Assembly (NCBI GenBank): GCA_964057225.1
Contig: OZ059897.1
Location: 10,788,001 to 10,852,000 of the forward strand
Reading direction: 5' to 3'
Length of the DNA: 64,000 nucleotides
From: Auanema rhodensis
Lineage: Eukaryota > Nematoda > Chromadorea > Rhabditida > Rhabditidae
Shown here one piece after another: positions 53,152 through 64,000 of this stretch (positions within the stretch are counted from its first letter, which is position 1; each line of letters opens with the position of its first letter). A program made the translations under genes and the position numbers. The notes beneath the pieces are model-generated. The model worked only from the letters and a program-made list of their open reading frames with translations, was not told where the DNA came from and searched no databases.

Positions 53152-53411
53152 TTTTTTGTTCTGAAATTAAAGTGCTATAAACATATTGCTTGCTTGTCAT
53201 GTTAGATTTGTTTAATTCAAATACTTATTTAAGTTCTAACAATTTTTGATTTAATCACGTTCAATCAACTGTATTGTTTTCAAAAATAAAGACATCTTTC
53301 AATTTCTGGTCATTGAATTAGAATTTTCATGTTGTCACACAGAAATTGAAGAATCTTAGTTCATTTCAGTAACAATGAACACACTAACTTTGTTAAGTTG
53401 TTGTAATATCG

Positions 53412-53483
53412 GCCCAAGTAGTATAGTGGTTAGTACTCCACGTTGTGGCCGTGGCGACACAGGTTCGATTCCTGTCTTGGGCA
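53412..53483 (+). tRNA. tRNA-His (GTG)
   Basis: Consensus body, class I flank. Confidence 0.93.
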
Positions 53484-53742
53484 TTTTTTGTTTTGAAATT
53501 AAAATGCTATAAACATATTGCTTGCTTGTCATGTTAGATTTGTTTAATTCAAATACTTATTTAAGTTCTAACAATTTTTGATTTAATCACGTTCAATTAA
53601 CAGTATTGTTTTCAAAAATGAAGACATCTTTCAATTTTTGGTCATTGATTAGAATTTTCATGTTGTCACACAGAAATTGAAGAATCTTAGTTCATTTCAG
53701 TAACAATGAACACACTAACTTTGTTAAGTTGTTGTAATATCG

Positions 53743-53814
53743 GCCCAAGTAGTATAGTGGTTAGTACTCCACGTTGTGGCCGTGGCGACACAGGTTCGAT
53801 TCCTGTCTTGGGCA
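53743..53814 (+). tRNA. tRNA-His (GTG)
   Basis: Consensus body, class I flank. Confidence 0.93.
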
Positions 53815-54072
53815 TTTTTTGTTTTGAAATTTAAATGCTATAAAATTATTGCTTGCTTGTCATGTTAGATTTGTTTAATTCAAATACTTATTTAAATTCT
53901 AACAATTTTTGATTTAATCACGTTCAATTAACTGTATTGTTTTCAAAAATAAAGACATCTTTCAATTTCTGGTCATTGAATTAGAATTTTCATGTTGTCA
54001 CACAGGAAATGAGGAATCTTAGTTCATTTCAGTAACAGTGAACACAATAATTTTGTTTAGTTTGTAATACCG

Positions 54073-54144
54073 GCCCAAGTAGTATAGTGGTTAGTACTCC
54101 ACGTTGTGGCCGTGGCGACACAGGTTCGATTCCTGTCTTGGGCA
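54073..54144 (+). tRNA. tRNA-His (GTG)
   Basis: Consensus body, class II flank. Confidence 0.93.
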
Positions 54145-54404
54145 TTTTTTGTTTTGAAATTTAAATGCTATGAAATTATTGCTTGCTTGTCATGTTAGAT
54201 TTGTTTAATTTAAATACTTGTTTAAGTTCCAACAATTTTTGATTAAATCACGTTCAATTAACTGTATTGTTTTCAAAAATAAAGACATCTTTCAATTTCT
54301 GGTCATTGAATTAGAATTTTCATGTTGTCACACAGAAATTGAAGAATCTTAGTTCATTTCAGTAACAATGAACACACTAACTTTGTTAAGTTGTTGTAAT
54401 ATCG

Positions 54405-54476
54405 GCCCAAGTAGTATAGTGATTAGTACTCCACGTTGTGGCCGTAGCGACACAGGTTCGATTCCTGTCTTGGGCA
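54405..54476 (+). tRNA. tRNA-His (GTG), A19/A42 variant
   Basis: G19 to A, and G42 to A gives a C28-A42 mismatch in the anticodon stem. Confidence 0.8.
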
Positions 54477-54736
54477 TTTTTTGTTTTGAAATTTAAATGC
54501 TATGAAATTATTGCTTGCTTGTCATGTTAGATTTGTTTAATTTAAATACTTGTTTAAGTTCCAACAATTTTTGATTAAATCACGTTCAATTAACTGTATT
54601 GTTTTCAAAAATAAAGACATCTTTCAATTTCTGGTCATTGAATTAGAATTTTCATGTTGTCACACAGAAATTGAAGAATCTTAGTTCATTTCAGTAACAA
54701 TGAACACACTAACTTTGTTAAGTTGTTGTAATATCG

Positions 54737-54808
54737 GCCCAAGTAGTATAGTGCTTAGTACTCCACGTTGTGGCCGTGGCGACACAGGTTCGATTCCTGT
54801 CTTGGGCA
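54737..54808 (+). tRNA. tRNA-His (GTG), C19 variant
   Basis: G19 to C removes the A-box G and the G19-C56 pair. Confidence 0.82.
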
Positions 54809-55067
54809 TTTTTTGTTTTGAAATTAAAATGCTATAAACATATTGCTTGCTTGTCATGTTAGATTTGTTTAATTCAAATACTTATTTAAGTTCTAACAAT
54901 TTTTGATTTAATCACGTTCAATTAACAGTATTGTTTTCAAAAATGAAGACATCTTTCAATTTTTGGTCATTGATTAGAATTTTCATGTTGTCACACAGAA
55001 ATTGAAGAATCTTAGTTCATTTCAGTAACAATGAACACACTAACTTTGTTAAGTTGTTGTAATATCG

Positions 55068-55139
55068 GCCCAAGTAGTATAGTGGTTAGTACTCCACGTT
55101 GTGGCCGTGGCGACACAGGTTCGATTCCTGTCTTGGGCA
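55068..55139 (+). tRNA. tRNA-His (GTG)
   Basis: Consensus body, class I flank. Confidence 0.93.
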
Positions 55140-55399
55140 TTTTTTGTTTTGAAATTTAAATGCTATAAACATATTGCTTGCTTGTCATGTTAGATTTCTT
55201 CAATTTGAATACTTATTCAAGTTATAACAATTTTTGATTTAATCACGTTCAATTAACTGTATTGTTTTCAAAAATAAAGACATCTTTCAATTTCTGGTCA
55301 TTGAATTAGAATTTTCATGTTGTCACACAGAAATTGAAGAATCTTAGTTCATTTCAGTAACAATGAACACACTAACTTTGTTAAGTTGTTGTAATATCG

Positions 55400-55471
55400 G
55401 CCCAAGTAGTATAGTGGTTAGTACTCCACGTTGTGGCCGTGGCGACACAGGTTCGATTCCTGTCTTGGGCA
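55400..55471 (+). tRNA. tRNA-His (GTG)
   Basis: Consensus body, class I flank. Confidence 0.93.
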
Positions 55472-55730
55472 TTTTTTGTTTTGAAATTAAAATGCTATAA
55501 ACATATTGCTTGCTTGTCATGTTAGATTTGTTTAATTCAAATACTTATTTAAGTTCTAACAATTTTTGATTTAATCACGTTCAATTAACCGTATTGTTTT
55601 CAAAAATGAAGACATCTTTCAATTTTTGGTCATTGATTAGAATTTTCATGTTGTCACACAGAAATTGAAGAATCTTAGTTCATTTCAGTAACAATGAACA
55701 CACTAACTTTGTTAAGTTGTTGTAATATCG

Positions 55731-55802
55731 GCCCAAGTAGTATAGTGGTTAGTACTCCACGTTGTGGCCGTGGCGACACAGGTTCGATTCCTGTCTTGGG
55801 CA
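55731..55802 (+). tRNA. tRNA-His (GTG)
   Basis: Consensus body, class I flank. Confidence 0.93.
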
Positions 55803-56060
55803 TTTTTTGTTTTGAAATTTAAATGCTATAAAATTATTGCTTGCTTGTCATGTTAGATTTGTTTAATTCAAATACTTATTTAAATTCTAACAATTTTTGA
55901 TTTAATCACGTTCAATTAACTGTATTGTTTTCAAAAATAAAGACATCTTTCAATTTCTGGTCATTGAATTAGAATTTTCATGTTGTCACACAGGAAATGA
56001 GGAATCTTAGTTCATTTCAGTAACAGTGAACACAATAATTTTGTTTAGTTTGTAATACCG

Positions 56061-56132
56061 GCCCAAGTAGTATAGTGGTTAGTACTCCACGTTGTGGCCG
56101 TGGCGACACAGGTTCGATTCCTGTCTTGGGCA
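56061..56132 (+). tRNA. tRNA-His (GTG)
   Basis: Consensus body, class II flank. Confidence 0.93.
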
Positions 56133-56392
56133 TTTTTTGTTTTGAAATTTAAATGCTATGAAATTATTGCTTGCTTGTCATGTTAGATTTGTTTAATTTA
56201 AATACTTGTTTAAGTTCCAACAATTTTTGATTAAATCACGTTCAATTAACTGTATTGTTTTCAAAAATAAAGACATCTTTCAATTTCTGGTCATTGAATT
56301 AGAATTTTCATGTTGTCACACAGAAATTGAAGAATCTTAGTTCATTTCAGTAACAATGAACACACTAACTTTGTTAAGTTGTTGTAATATCG

Positions 56393-56464
56393 GCCCAAGT
56401 AGTATAGTGATTAGTACTCCACGTTGTGGCCGTAGCGACACAGGTTCGATTCCTGTCTTGGGCA
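56393..56464 (+). tRNA. tRNA-His (GTG), A19/A42 variant
   Basis: Same two changes as 54405, 6 units on. Confidence 0.8.
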
Positions 56465-56724
56465 TTTTTTGTTTTGAAATTTAAATGCTATGAAATTATT
56501 GCTTGCTTGTCATGTTAGATTTGTTTAATTTAAATACTTGTTTAAGTTCCAACAATTTTTGATTAAATCACGTTCAATTAACTGTATTGTTTTCAAAAAT
56601 AAAGACATCTTTCAATTTCTGGTCATTGAATTAGAATTTTCATGTTGTCACACAGAAATTGAAGAATCTTAGTTCATTTCAGTAACAATGAACACACTAA
56701 CTTTGTTAAGTTGTTGTAATATCG

Positions 56725-56796
56725 GCCCAAGTAGTATAGTGCTTAGTACTCCACGTTGTGGCCGTGGCGACACAGGTTCGATTCCTGTCTTGGGCA
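56725..56796 (+). tRNA. tRNA-His (GTG), C19 variant
   Basis: Same change as 54737, 6 units on. Confidence 0.82.
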
Positions 56797-57055
56797 TTTT
56801 TTGTTTTGAAATTAAAATGCTATAAACATATTGCTTGCTTGTCATGTTAGATTTGTTTAATTCAAATACTTATTTAAGTTCTAACAATTTTTGATTTAAT
56901 CACGTTCAATTAACAGTATTGTTTTCAAAAATGAAGACATCTTTCAATTTTTGGTCATTGATTAGAATTTTCATGTTGTCACACAGAAATTGAAGAATCT
57001 TAGTTCATTTCAGTAACAATGAACACACTAACTTTGTTAAGTTGTTGTAATATCG

Positions 57056-57127
57056 GCCCAAGTAGTATAGTGGTTAGTACTCCACGTTGTGGCCGTGGCG
57101 ACACAGGTTCGATTCCTGTCTTGGGCA
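57056..57127 (+). tRNA. tRNA-His (GTG)
   Basis: Consensus body, class I flank. Confidence 0.93.
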
Positions 57128-57385
57128 TTTTTTGTTTTGAAATTTAAATGCTATAAAATTATTGCTTGCTTGTCATGTTAGATTTGTTTAATTCAAATAC
57201 TTATTTAAATTCTAACAATTTTTGATTTAATCACGTTCAATTAACTGTATTGTTTTCAAAAATAAAGACATCTTTCAATTTCTGGTCATTGAATTAGAAT
57301 TTTCATGTTGTCACACAGGAAATGAGGAATCTTAGTTCATTTCAGTAACAGTGAACACAATAATTTTGTTTAGTTTGTAATACCG

Positions 57386-57457
57386 GCCCAAGTAGTATAG
57401 TGGTTAGTACTCCACGTTGTGGCCGTGGCGACACAGGTTCGATTCCTGTCTTGGGCA
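57386..57457 (+). tRNA. tRNA-His (GTG)
   Basis: Consensus body, class II flank. Confidence 0.93.
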
Positions 57458-57717
57458 TTTTTTGTTTTGAAATTTAAATGCTATGAAATTATTGCTTGCT
57501 TGTCATGTTAGATTTGTTTAATTTAAATACTTGTTTAAGTTCCAACAATTTTTGATTAAATCACGTTCAATTAACTGTATTGTTTTCAAAAATAAAGACA
57601 TCTTTCAATTTCTGGTCATTGAATTAGAATTTTCATGTTGTCACACAGAAATTGAAGAATCTTAGTTCATTTCAGTAACAATGAACACACTAACTTTGTT
57701 AAGTTGTTGTAATATCG

Positions 57718-57789
57718 GCCCAAGTAGTATAGTGATTAGTACTCCACGTTGTGGCCGTGGCGACACAGGTTCGATTCCTGTCTTGGGCA
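57718..57789 (+). tRNA. tRNA-His (GTG), A19 variant
   Basis: G19 to A. Confidence 0.85.
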
Positions 57790-58048
57790 TTTTTTGTTTT
57801 GAAGTTAAAATGCTATAAACATATTGCTTGCTTGTCATGTTAGATTTGTTTAATTCAAATACTTATTTAAGTTCTAACAATTTTTGATTTAATCACGTTC
57901 AATTAACAGTATTGTTTTCAAAAATGAAGACATCTTTCAATTTTTGGTCATTGATTAGAATTTTCATGTTGTCACACAGAAATTGAAGAATCTTAGTTCA
58001 TTTCAGTAACAATGAACACACTAACTTTGTTAAGTTGTTGTAATATCG

Positions 58049-58120
58049 GCCCAAGTAGTATAGTGGTTAGTACTCCACGTTGTGGCCGTGGCGACACAGG
58101 TTCGATTCCTGTCTTGGGCA
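58049..58120 (+). tRNA. tRNA-His (GTG)
   Basis: Consensus body, class I flank. Confidence 0.93.
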
Positions 58121-58378
58121 TTTTTTGTTTTGAAATTTAAATGCTATAAAATTATTGCTTGCTTGTCATGTTAGATTTGTTTAATTCAAATACTTATTTA
58201 AATTCTAACAATTTTTGATTTAATCACGTTCAATTAACTGTATTGTTTTCAAAAATAAAGACATCTTTCAATTTCTGGTCATTGAATTAGAATTTTCATG
58301 TTGTCACACAGGAAATGAGGAATCTTAGTTCATTTCAGTAACAGTGAACACAATAATTTTGTTTAGTTTGTAATACCG

Positions 58379-58450
58379 GCCCAAGTAGTATAGTGGTTAG
58401 TACTCCACGTTGTGGCCGTGGCGACACAGGTTCGATTCCTGTCTTGGGCA
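58379..58450 (+). tRNA. tRNA-His (GTG)
   Basis: Consensus body, class II flank. Confidence 0.93.
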
Positions 58451-58710
58451 TTTTTTGTTTTGAAATTTAAATGCTATGAAATTATTGCTTGCTTGTCATG
58501 TTAGATTTGTTTAATTTAAATACTTGTTTAAGTTCCAACAATTTTTGATTAAATCACGTTCAATTAACTGTATTGTTTTCAAAAATAAAGACATCTTTCA
58601 ATTTCTGGTCATTGAATTAGAATTTTCATGTTGTCACACAGAAATTGAAGAATCTTAGTTCATTTCAGTAACAATGAACACACTAACTTTGTTAAGTTGT
58701 TGTAATATCG

Positions 58711-58782
58711 GCCCAAGTAGTATAGTGATTAGTACTCCACGTTGTGGCCGTGGCGACACAGGTTCGATTCCTGTCTTGGGCA
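58711..58782 (+). tRNA. tRNA-His (GTG), A19 variant
   Basis: G19 to A. Confidence 0.85.
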
Positions 58783-59040
58783 TTTTTTGTTTTGAAATTT
58801 AAATGCTATAAAATTATTGCTTGCTTGTCATGTTAGATTTGTTTAATTCAAATACTTATTTAAATTCTAACAATTTTTGATTTAATCACGTTCAATTAAC
58901 TGTATTGTTTTCAAAAATAAAGACATCTTTCAATTTCTGGTCATTGAATTAGAATTTTCATGTTGTCACACAGGAAATGAGGAATCTTAGTTCATTTCAG
59001 TAACAGTGAACACAATAATTTTGTTTAGTTTGTAATACCG

Positions 59041-59112
59041 GCCCAAGTAGTATAGTGGTTAGTACTCCACGTTGTGGCCGTGGCGACACAGGTTCGATTC
59101 CTGTCTTGGGCA
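59041..59112 (+). tRNA. tRNA-His (GTG)
   Basis: Consensus body, class II flank. Confidence 0.93.
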
Positions 59113-59372
59113 TTTTTTGTTTTGAAATTTAAATGCTATGAAATTATTGCTTGCTTGTCATGTTAGATTTGTTTAATTTAAATACTTGTTTAAGTTCCAA
59201 CAATTTTTGATTAAATCACGTTCAATTAACTGTATTGTTTTCAAAAATAAAGACATCTTTCAATTTCTGGTCATTGAATTAGAATTTTCATGTTGTCACA
59301 CAGAAATTGAAGAATCTTAGTTCATTTCAGTAACAATGAACACACTAACTTTGTTAAGTTGTTGTAATATCG

Positions 59373-59444
59373 GCCCAAGTAGTATAGTGATTAGTACTCC
59401 ACGTTGTGGCCGTGGCGACACAGGTTCGATTCCTGTCTTGGGCA
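59373..59444 (+). tRNA. tRNA-His (GTG), A19 variant
   Basis: G19 to A. Confidence 0.85.
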
Positions 59445-59702
59445 TTTTTTGTTTTGAAATTTAAATGCTATAAAATTATTGCTCGCTTGTCATGTTAGAT
59501 TTGTTTAATTCAAATACTTATTTAAGTTCTAACAATTTTTGATTTAATCACGTTCAATTAACTGTATTGTTTTCAAAAATAAAGACATCTTTCAATTTCT
59601 GGTCATTGAATTAGAATTTTCATGTTGTCACACAGGAAATGAGGAATCTTAGTTCATTTCAGTAACAGTGAACACAATAATTTTGTTTAGTTTGTAATAC
59701 CG

Positions 59703-59774
59703 GCCCAAGTAGTATAGTGGTTAGTACTCCACGTTGTGGCCGTGGCGACACAGGTTCGATTCCTGTCTTGGGCA
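59703..59774 (+). tRNA. tRNA-His (GTG)
   Basis: Consensus body, class II flank. Confidence 0.93.
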
Positions 59775-60032
59775 TTTTTTGTTTTGAAATTTAAATGCTA
59801 TAAAATTATTGCTTGCTTGTCATGTTAGATTTGTTTAATTCAAATACTTATTTAAATTCTAACAATTTTTGATTTAATCACGTTCAATTAACTGTATTGT
59901 TTTCAAAAATAAAGACATCTTTCAATTTCTGGTCATTGAATTAGAATTTTCATGTTGTCACACAGGAAATGAGGAATCTTAGTTCATTTCAGTAACAGTG
60001 AACACAATAATTTTGTTTAGTTTGTAATACCG

Positions 60033-60104
60033 GCCCAAGTAGTATAGTGGTTAGTACTCCACGTTGTGGCCGTGGCGACACAGGTTCGATTCCTGTCTTG
60101 GGCA
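60033..60104 (+). tRNA. tRNA-His (GTG)
   Basis: Consensus body, class II flank; two class II units in a row with 59703. Confidence 0.93.
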
Positions 60105-60364
60105 TTTTTTGTTTTGAAATTTAAATGCTATGAAATTATTGCTTGCTTGTCATGTTAGATTTGTTTAATTTAAATACTTGTTTAAGTTCCAACAATTTTT
60201 GATTAAATCACGTTCAATTAACTGTATTGTTTTCAAAAATAAAGACATCTTTCAATTTCTGGTCATTGAATTAGAATTTTCATGTTGTCACACAGAAATT
60301 GAAGAATCTTAGTTCATTTCAGTAACAATGAACACACTAACTTTGTTAAGTTGTTGTAATATCG

Positions 60365-60436
60365 GCCCAAGTAGTATAGTGATTAGTACTCCACGTTGTG
60401 GCCGTGGCGACACAGGTTCGATTCCTGTCTTGGGCA
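60365..60436 (+). tRNA. tRNA-His (GTG), A19 variant
   Basis: G19 to A. Confidence 0.85.
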
Positions 60437-60696
60437 TTTTTTGTTTTGAAATTTAAATGCTATAAAATTATTGCTCGCTTGTCATGTTAGATTTGTTTAA
60501 TTCAAATACTTATTTAAGTTCTAACAATTTTTGATTTAATCACGTTCAATTAACTGTATTGTTTTCAAAAATAAAGACAAAATTCAATTTCTGTTCATTG
60601 AATTAGAATTTTCATGTTGTCACCCAGAAATTGAAGATTCTTAGTTCAATTCAGTAACAATGAACACACTAACTTTGTTAAGTTGTTGTGATATCG

Positions 60697-60768
60697 GCCC
60701 AAGTAATATAGTGGTTAGTACTCCACGTTGTGGCCGTGGCGACACAGATTCGATTCCTGTCTTGGGCA
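60697..60768 (+). tRNA. tRNA-His (GTG), A10/A53 variant, probable pseudogene
   Basis: Both promoter boxes hit. Confidence 0.75.
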
Positions 60769-61028
60769 TTTTTTGTTTTGAAATTAAAATGCTACAAAAT
60801 TATTGCTTGCTTGTCATGTTAGATTTGTTTAATTCAAATACTTATTTAAGTTCTAACAATTATCGATTTAATCACGTTCAATCAACTGTATTGTTTTCAA
60901 AAATAAAGACATCTTTCAATTTCTGGTCATTGAATTAGAATTTTCATGTTGTCACACAGAAATTGAAGAATCTTAGTTCATTTCAGTAACAATGAACACA
61001 CTAACTTTGTTAAATTGTTGTAATATCG

Positions 61029-61100
61029 GCCCAAGTAGTATAGTGGTTAGTACTCCACGTTGTGGCCGTGGCGACACAGGTTCGATTCCTGTCTTGGGCA
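61029..61100 (+). tRNA. tRNA-His (GTG)
   Basis: Consensus body, class I flank with TTAAATTG. Confidence 0.93.
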
Positions 61101-61360
61101 TTTTTTGTTTTGAAATTTAAATGCTATAAACATATTGCTTGCTTGTCATGTTAGATTTCTTCAATTTGAATACTTATTCAAGTTATAACAATTTTTGATT
61201 TAATCACGTTCAATTAACTGTATTGTTTTCAAAAATAAAGACATCTTTCAATTTCTGGTCATTGAATTAGAATTTTCATGTTGTCACACAGAAATTGAAG
61301 AATCTTAGTTCATTTCAGTAACAATGAACACACTAACTTTGTTAAGTTGTTGTAATATCG

Positions 61361-61432
61361 GCCCAAGTAGTATAGTGGTTAGTACTCCACGTTGTGGCCG
61401 TGGCGACACAGGTTCGATTCCTGTCTTGGGCA
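61361..61432 (+). tRNA. tRNA-His (GTG)
   Basis: Consensus body, class I flank. Confidence 0.93.
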
Positions 61433-61690
61433 TTTTTTGTTTTGAAATTTAAATGCTATAAAATTATTGCTTGCTTGTCATGTTAGATTTGTTTAATTCA
61501 AATACTTATTTAAATTCTAACAATTTTTGATTTAATCACGTTCAATTAACTGTATTGTTTTCAAAAATAAAGACATCTTTCAATTTCTGGTCATTGAATT
61601 AGAATTTTCATGTTGTCACACAGGAAATGAGGAATCTTAGTTCATTTCAGTAACAGTGAACACAATAATTTTGTTTAGTTTGTAATACCG

Positions 61691-61762
61691 GCCCAAGTAG
61701 TATAGTGGTTAGTACTCCACGTTGTGGCCGTGGCGACACAGGTTCGATTCCTGTCTTGGGCA
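61691..61762 (+). tRNA. tRNA-His (GTG)
   Basis: Consensus body, class II flank. Confidence 0.93.
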
Positions 61763-62022
61763 TTTTTTGTTTTGAAATTTAAATGCTATGAAATTATTGC
61801 TTGCTTGTCATGTTAGATTTGTTTAATTTAAATACTTGTTTAAGTTCCAACAATTTTTGATTAAATCACGTTCAATTAACTGTATTGTTTTCAAAAATAA
61901 AGACATATTTCAATTTCTGGTCATTGAATTAGAATTTTCATGTTGTCACACAGAAATTGAAGAATCTTAGTTCATTTCAGTAACAATGAACACACTAACT
62001 TTGTTAAGTTGTTGTAATATCG

Positions 62023-62094
62023 GCCCAAGTAGTATAGTGATTAGTACTCCACGTTGTGGCCGTGGCGACACAGGTTCGATTCCTGTCTTGGGCA
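62023..62094 (+). tRNA. tRNA-His (GTG), A19 variant
   Basis: G19 to A. Confidence 0.85.
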
Positions 62095-62354
62095 TTTTTT
62101 GTTTTGAAATTTAAATGCTATAAAATTATTGCTCGCTTGTCATGTTAGATTTGTTTAATTCAAATACTTATTTAAGTTCTAACAATTTTTGATTTAATCA
62201 CGTTCAATTAACTGTATTGTTTTCAAAAATAAAGACAAAATTCAATTTCTGTTCATTGAATTAGAATTTTCATGTTGTCACCCAGAAATTGAAGATTCTT
62301 AGTTCAATTCAGTAACAATGAACACACTAACTTTGTTAAGTTGTTGTGATATCG

Positions 62355-62426
62355 GCCCAAGTAATATAGTGGTTAGTACTCCACGTTGTGGCCGTGGCGA
62401 CACAGATTCGATTCCTGTCTTGGGCA
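62355..62426 (+). tRNA. tRNA-His (GTG), A10/A53 variant, probable pseudogene
   Basis: Both promoter boxes hit. Confidence 0.75.
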
Positions 62427-62686
62427 TTTTTTGTTTTGAAATTAAAATGCTACAAAATTATTGCTTGCTTGTCATGTTAGATTTGTTTAATTCAAATACT
62501 TATTTAAGTTCTAACAATTATCGATTTAATCACGTTCAATCAACTGTATTGTTTTCAAAAATAAAGACATCTTTCAATTTCTGGTCATTGAATTAGAATT
62601 TTCATGTTGTCACACAGAAATTGAAGAATCTTAGTTCATTTCAGTAACAATGAACACACTAACTTTGTTAAGTTGTTGTAATTTCG

Positions 62687-62758
62687 GCCCAAGTAGTATA
62701 GTGGTTAGTACTCCACGTTGTGGCCGTGGCGACACAGGTTCGATTCCTGTCTTGGGCA
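62687..62758 (+). tRNA. tRNA-His (GTG)
   Basis: Consensus body; class I flank with one change (TAATTTCG). Confidence 0.93.
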
Positions 62759-63018
62759 TTTTTTGTTTTGAAATTTAAATGCTATAAACATATTGCTTGC
62801 TTGTCATGTTAGATTTCTTCAATTTGAATACTTATTCAAGTTATAACAATTTTTGATTTGATCACGTTCAATTAACTGTATTGTTTTCAAAAATAAAGAC
62901 ATCTTTCAATTTCTGGTCATTGAATTAGAATTTTCATGTTGTCACACAGAAATTGAAGAATCTTAGTTCATTTCAGTAACAATGAACACACTAACTTTGT
63001 TAAGTTGTTGTAATATCG

Positions 63019-63090
63019 GCCCAAGTAGTATAGTGGTTAGTACTCCACGTTGTGGCCGTGGCGACACAGGTTCGATTCCTGTCTTGGGCA
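63019..63090 (+). tRNA. tRNA-His (GTG)
   Basis: Consensus body, class I flank. Confidence 0.93.
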
Positions 63091-63349
63091 TTTTTTGTTT
63101 TGAAATTAAAATGCTATAAACATATTGCTTGCTTGTCATGTTAGATTTGTTTAATTCAAATACTTATTTAAGTTCTAACAATTTTTGATTTAATCACGTT
63201 CAATTAACAGTATTGTTTTCAAAAATGAAGACATCTTTCAATTTTTGGTCATTGATTAGAATTTTCATGTTGTCACACAGAAATTGAAGAATCTTAGTTC
63301 ATTTCAGTAACAATGAACACACTAACTTTGTTAAGTTGTTGTAATATCG

Positions 63350-63421
63350 GCCCAAGTAGTATAGTGATTAGTACTCCACGTTGTGGCCGTGGCGACACAG
63401 GTTCGATTCCTGTCTTGGGCA
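63350..63421 (+). tRNA. tRNA-His (GTG), A19 variant
   Basis: G19 to A. Confidence 0.85.
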
Positions 63422-63679
63422 TTTTTTGTTTTGAAATTTAAATGCTATAAAATTATTGCTCGCTTGTCATGTTAGATTTGTTTAATTCAAATACTTATTT
63501 AAGTTCTAACAATTTTTGATTTAATCACGTTCAATTAACTGTATTGTTTTCAAAAATAAAGACATCTTTCAATTTCTGGTCATTGAATTAGAATTTTCAT
63601 GTTGTCACACAGGAAATGAGGAATCTTAGTTCATTTCAGTAACAGTGAACACAATAATTTTGTTTAGTTTGTAATACCG

Positions 63680-63751
63680 GCCCAAGTAGTATAGTGGTTA
63701 GTACTCCACGTTGTGGCCGTGGCGACACAGGTTCGATTCCTGTCTTGGGCA
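63680..63751 (+). tRNA. tRNA-His (GTG)
   Basis: Consensus body, class II flank; last tRNA in the window. Confidence 0.93.
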
Positions 63752-64000
63752 TTTTTTGTTTTGAAATTTAAATGCTATAAAATTATTGCTTGCTTGTCAT
63801 GTTAGATTTGTTTAATTCAAATACTTATTTAAATTCTAACAATTTTTGATTTAATCACGTTCAATTAACTGTATTGTTTTCAAAAATAAAGACATCTTTC
63901 AATTTCTGGTCATTGAATTAGAATTTTCATGTTGTCACACAGGAAATGAGGAATCTTAGTTCATTTCAGTAACAGTGAACACAATAATTTTGTTTAGTTT

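Larger units (their letters stand above)
47099..64000 (+). repeat. Tandem tRNA-His repeat array, segment C (51 units)
   Basis: Same unit as segments A and B, running off the right edge of the window. The first units match the right flank of element copy 1. Units 48103-50760 are the most divergent of the window. From about 51 kb the higher-order period changes to 3 units (51092 and 52087 share G14/A53) and 6 units (54405 and 56393 share A19/A42; 54737 and 56725 share C19). Much of the tail alternates A19 units and class II units whose spacer reads AAATGAGGAATC and AACAGTGAAC. Confidence 0.97.

Overview
The window is a eukaryotic, AT-rich, satellite-like array of 137 tandem tRNA-His (anticodon GTG) genes, all on the + strand, one per unit of about 330-332 bp. 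Two near-identical 9,282-bp BEL/Pao LTR retroelements with an envelope gene interrupt it, both on the - strand. Eukaryotic origin rests on the internal A and B boxes, the T6 RNA polymerase III stops, the absence of encoded CCA and the BEL/Pao elements. BEL/Pao elements are metazoan. A phlebovirus-G2-like envelope fused behind integrase is best known to me from nematode elements, so a nematode is my first guess, but the species is not resolved.

Layout: array segment A (1-16926, 51 tRNA units); element copy 1 (16927-26208); array segment B (26209-37816, 35 units); element copy 2 (37817-47098); array segment C (47099-64000, 51 units). By my reading about 74 of the 137 tRNA bodies are the consensus. 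The rest fall into recurrent subfamilies that repeat in the same order, so the array has a higher-order structure of 7-unit (about 2.32 kb), 6-unit (1,988 bp) and 3-unit (about 995 bp) periods. Several subfamilies carry changes that should damage the A box, B box or tertiary pairing, so the array mixes apparently good genes and decayed ones.

The two elements have the same target duplication (TAGTT), the same insertion point 11-15 bp upstream of a tRNA 5' end, the same 6-bp deletion in that tRNA, and the same LTR differences. They are therefore one insertion copied by a duplication of about 20.9 kb. The two LTRs within a copy differ at 6 of 296 sites, while the whole copies differ at only about 10 sites in 9.28 kb, so insertion came well before duplication.

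The element reads 5' to 3' on the - strand: LTR, tRNA-Gly-type primer site, leader with a small uORF, Gag, zinc knuckles, protease, reverse transcriptase, RNase H, integrase, envelope, then a separate small ORF with nucleocapsid-like zinc knuckles, then LTR. Gag through the envelope C-terminus lies in one reading frame, interrupted by three stops shared by both copies (one TGA, two TAA) and by one more TAA in copy 1. The main ORF is thus probably dead, or in the case of the TGA possibly read through, while the small zinc-knuckle ORF is intact in both copies.
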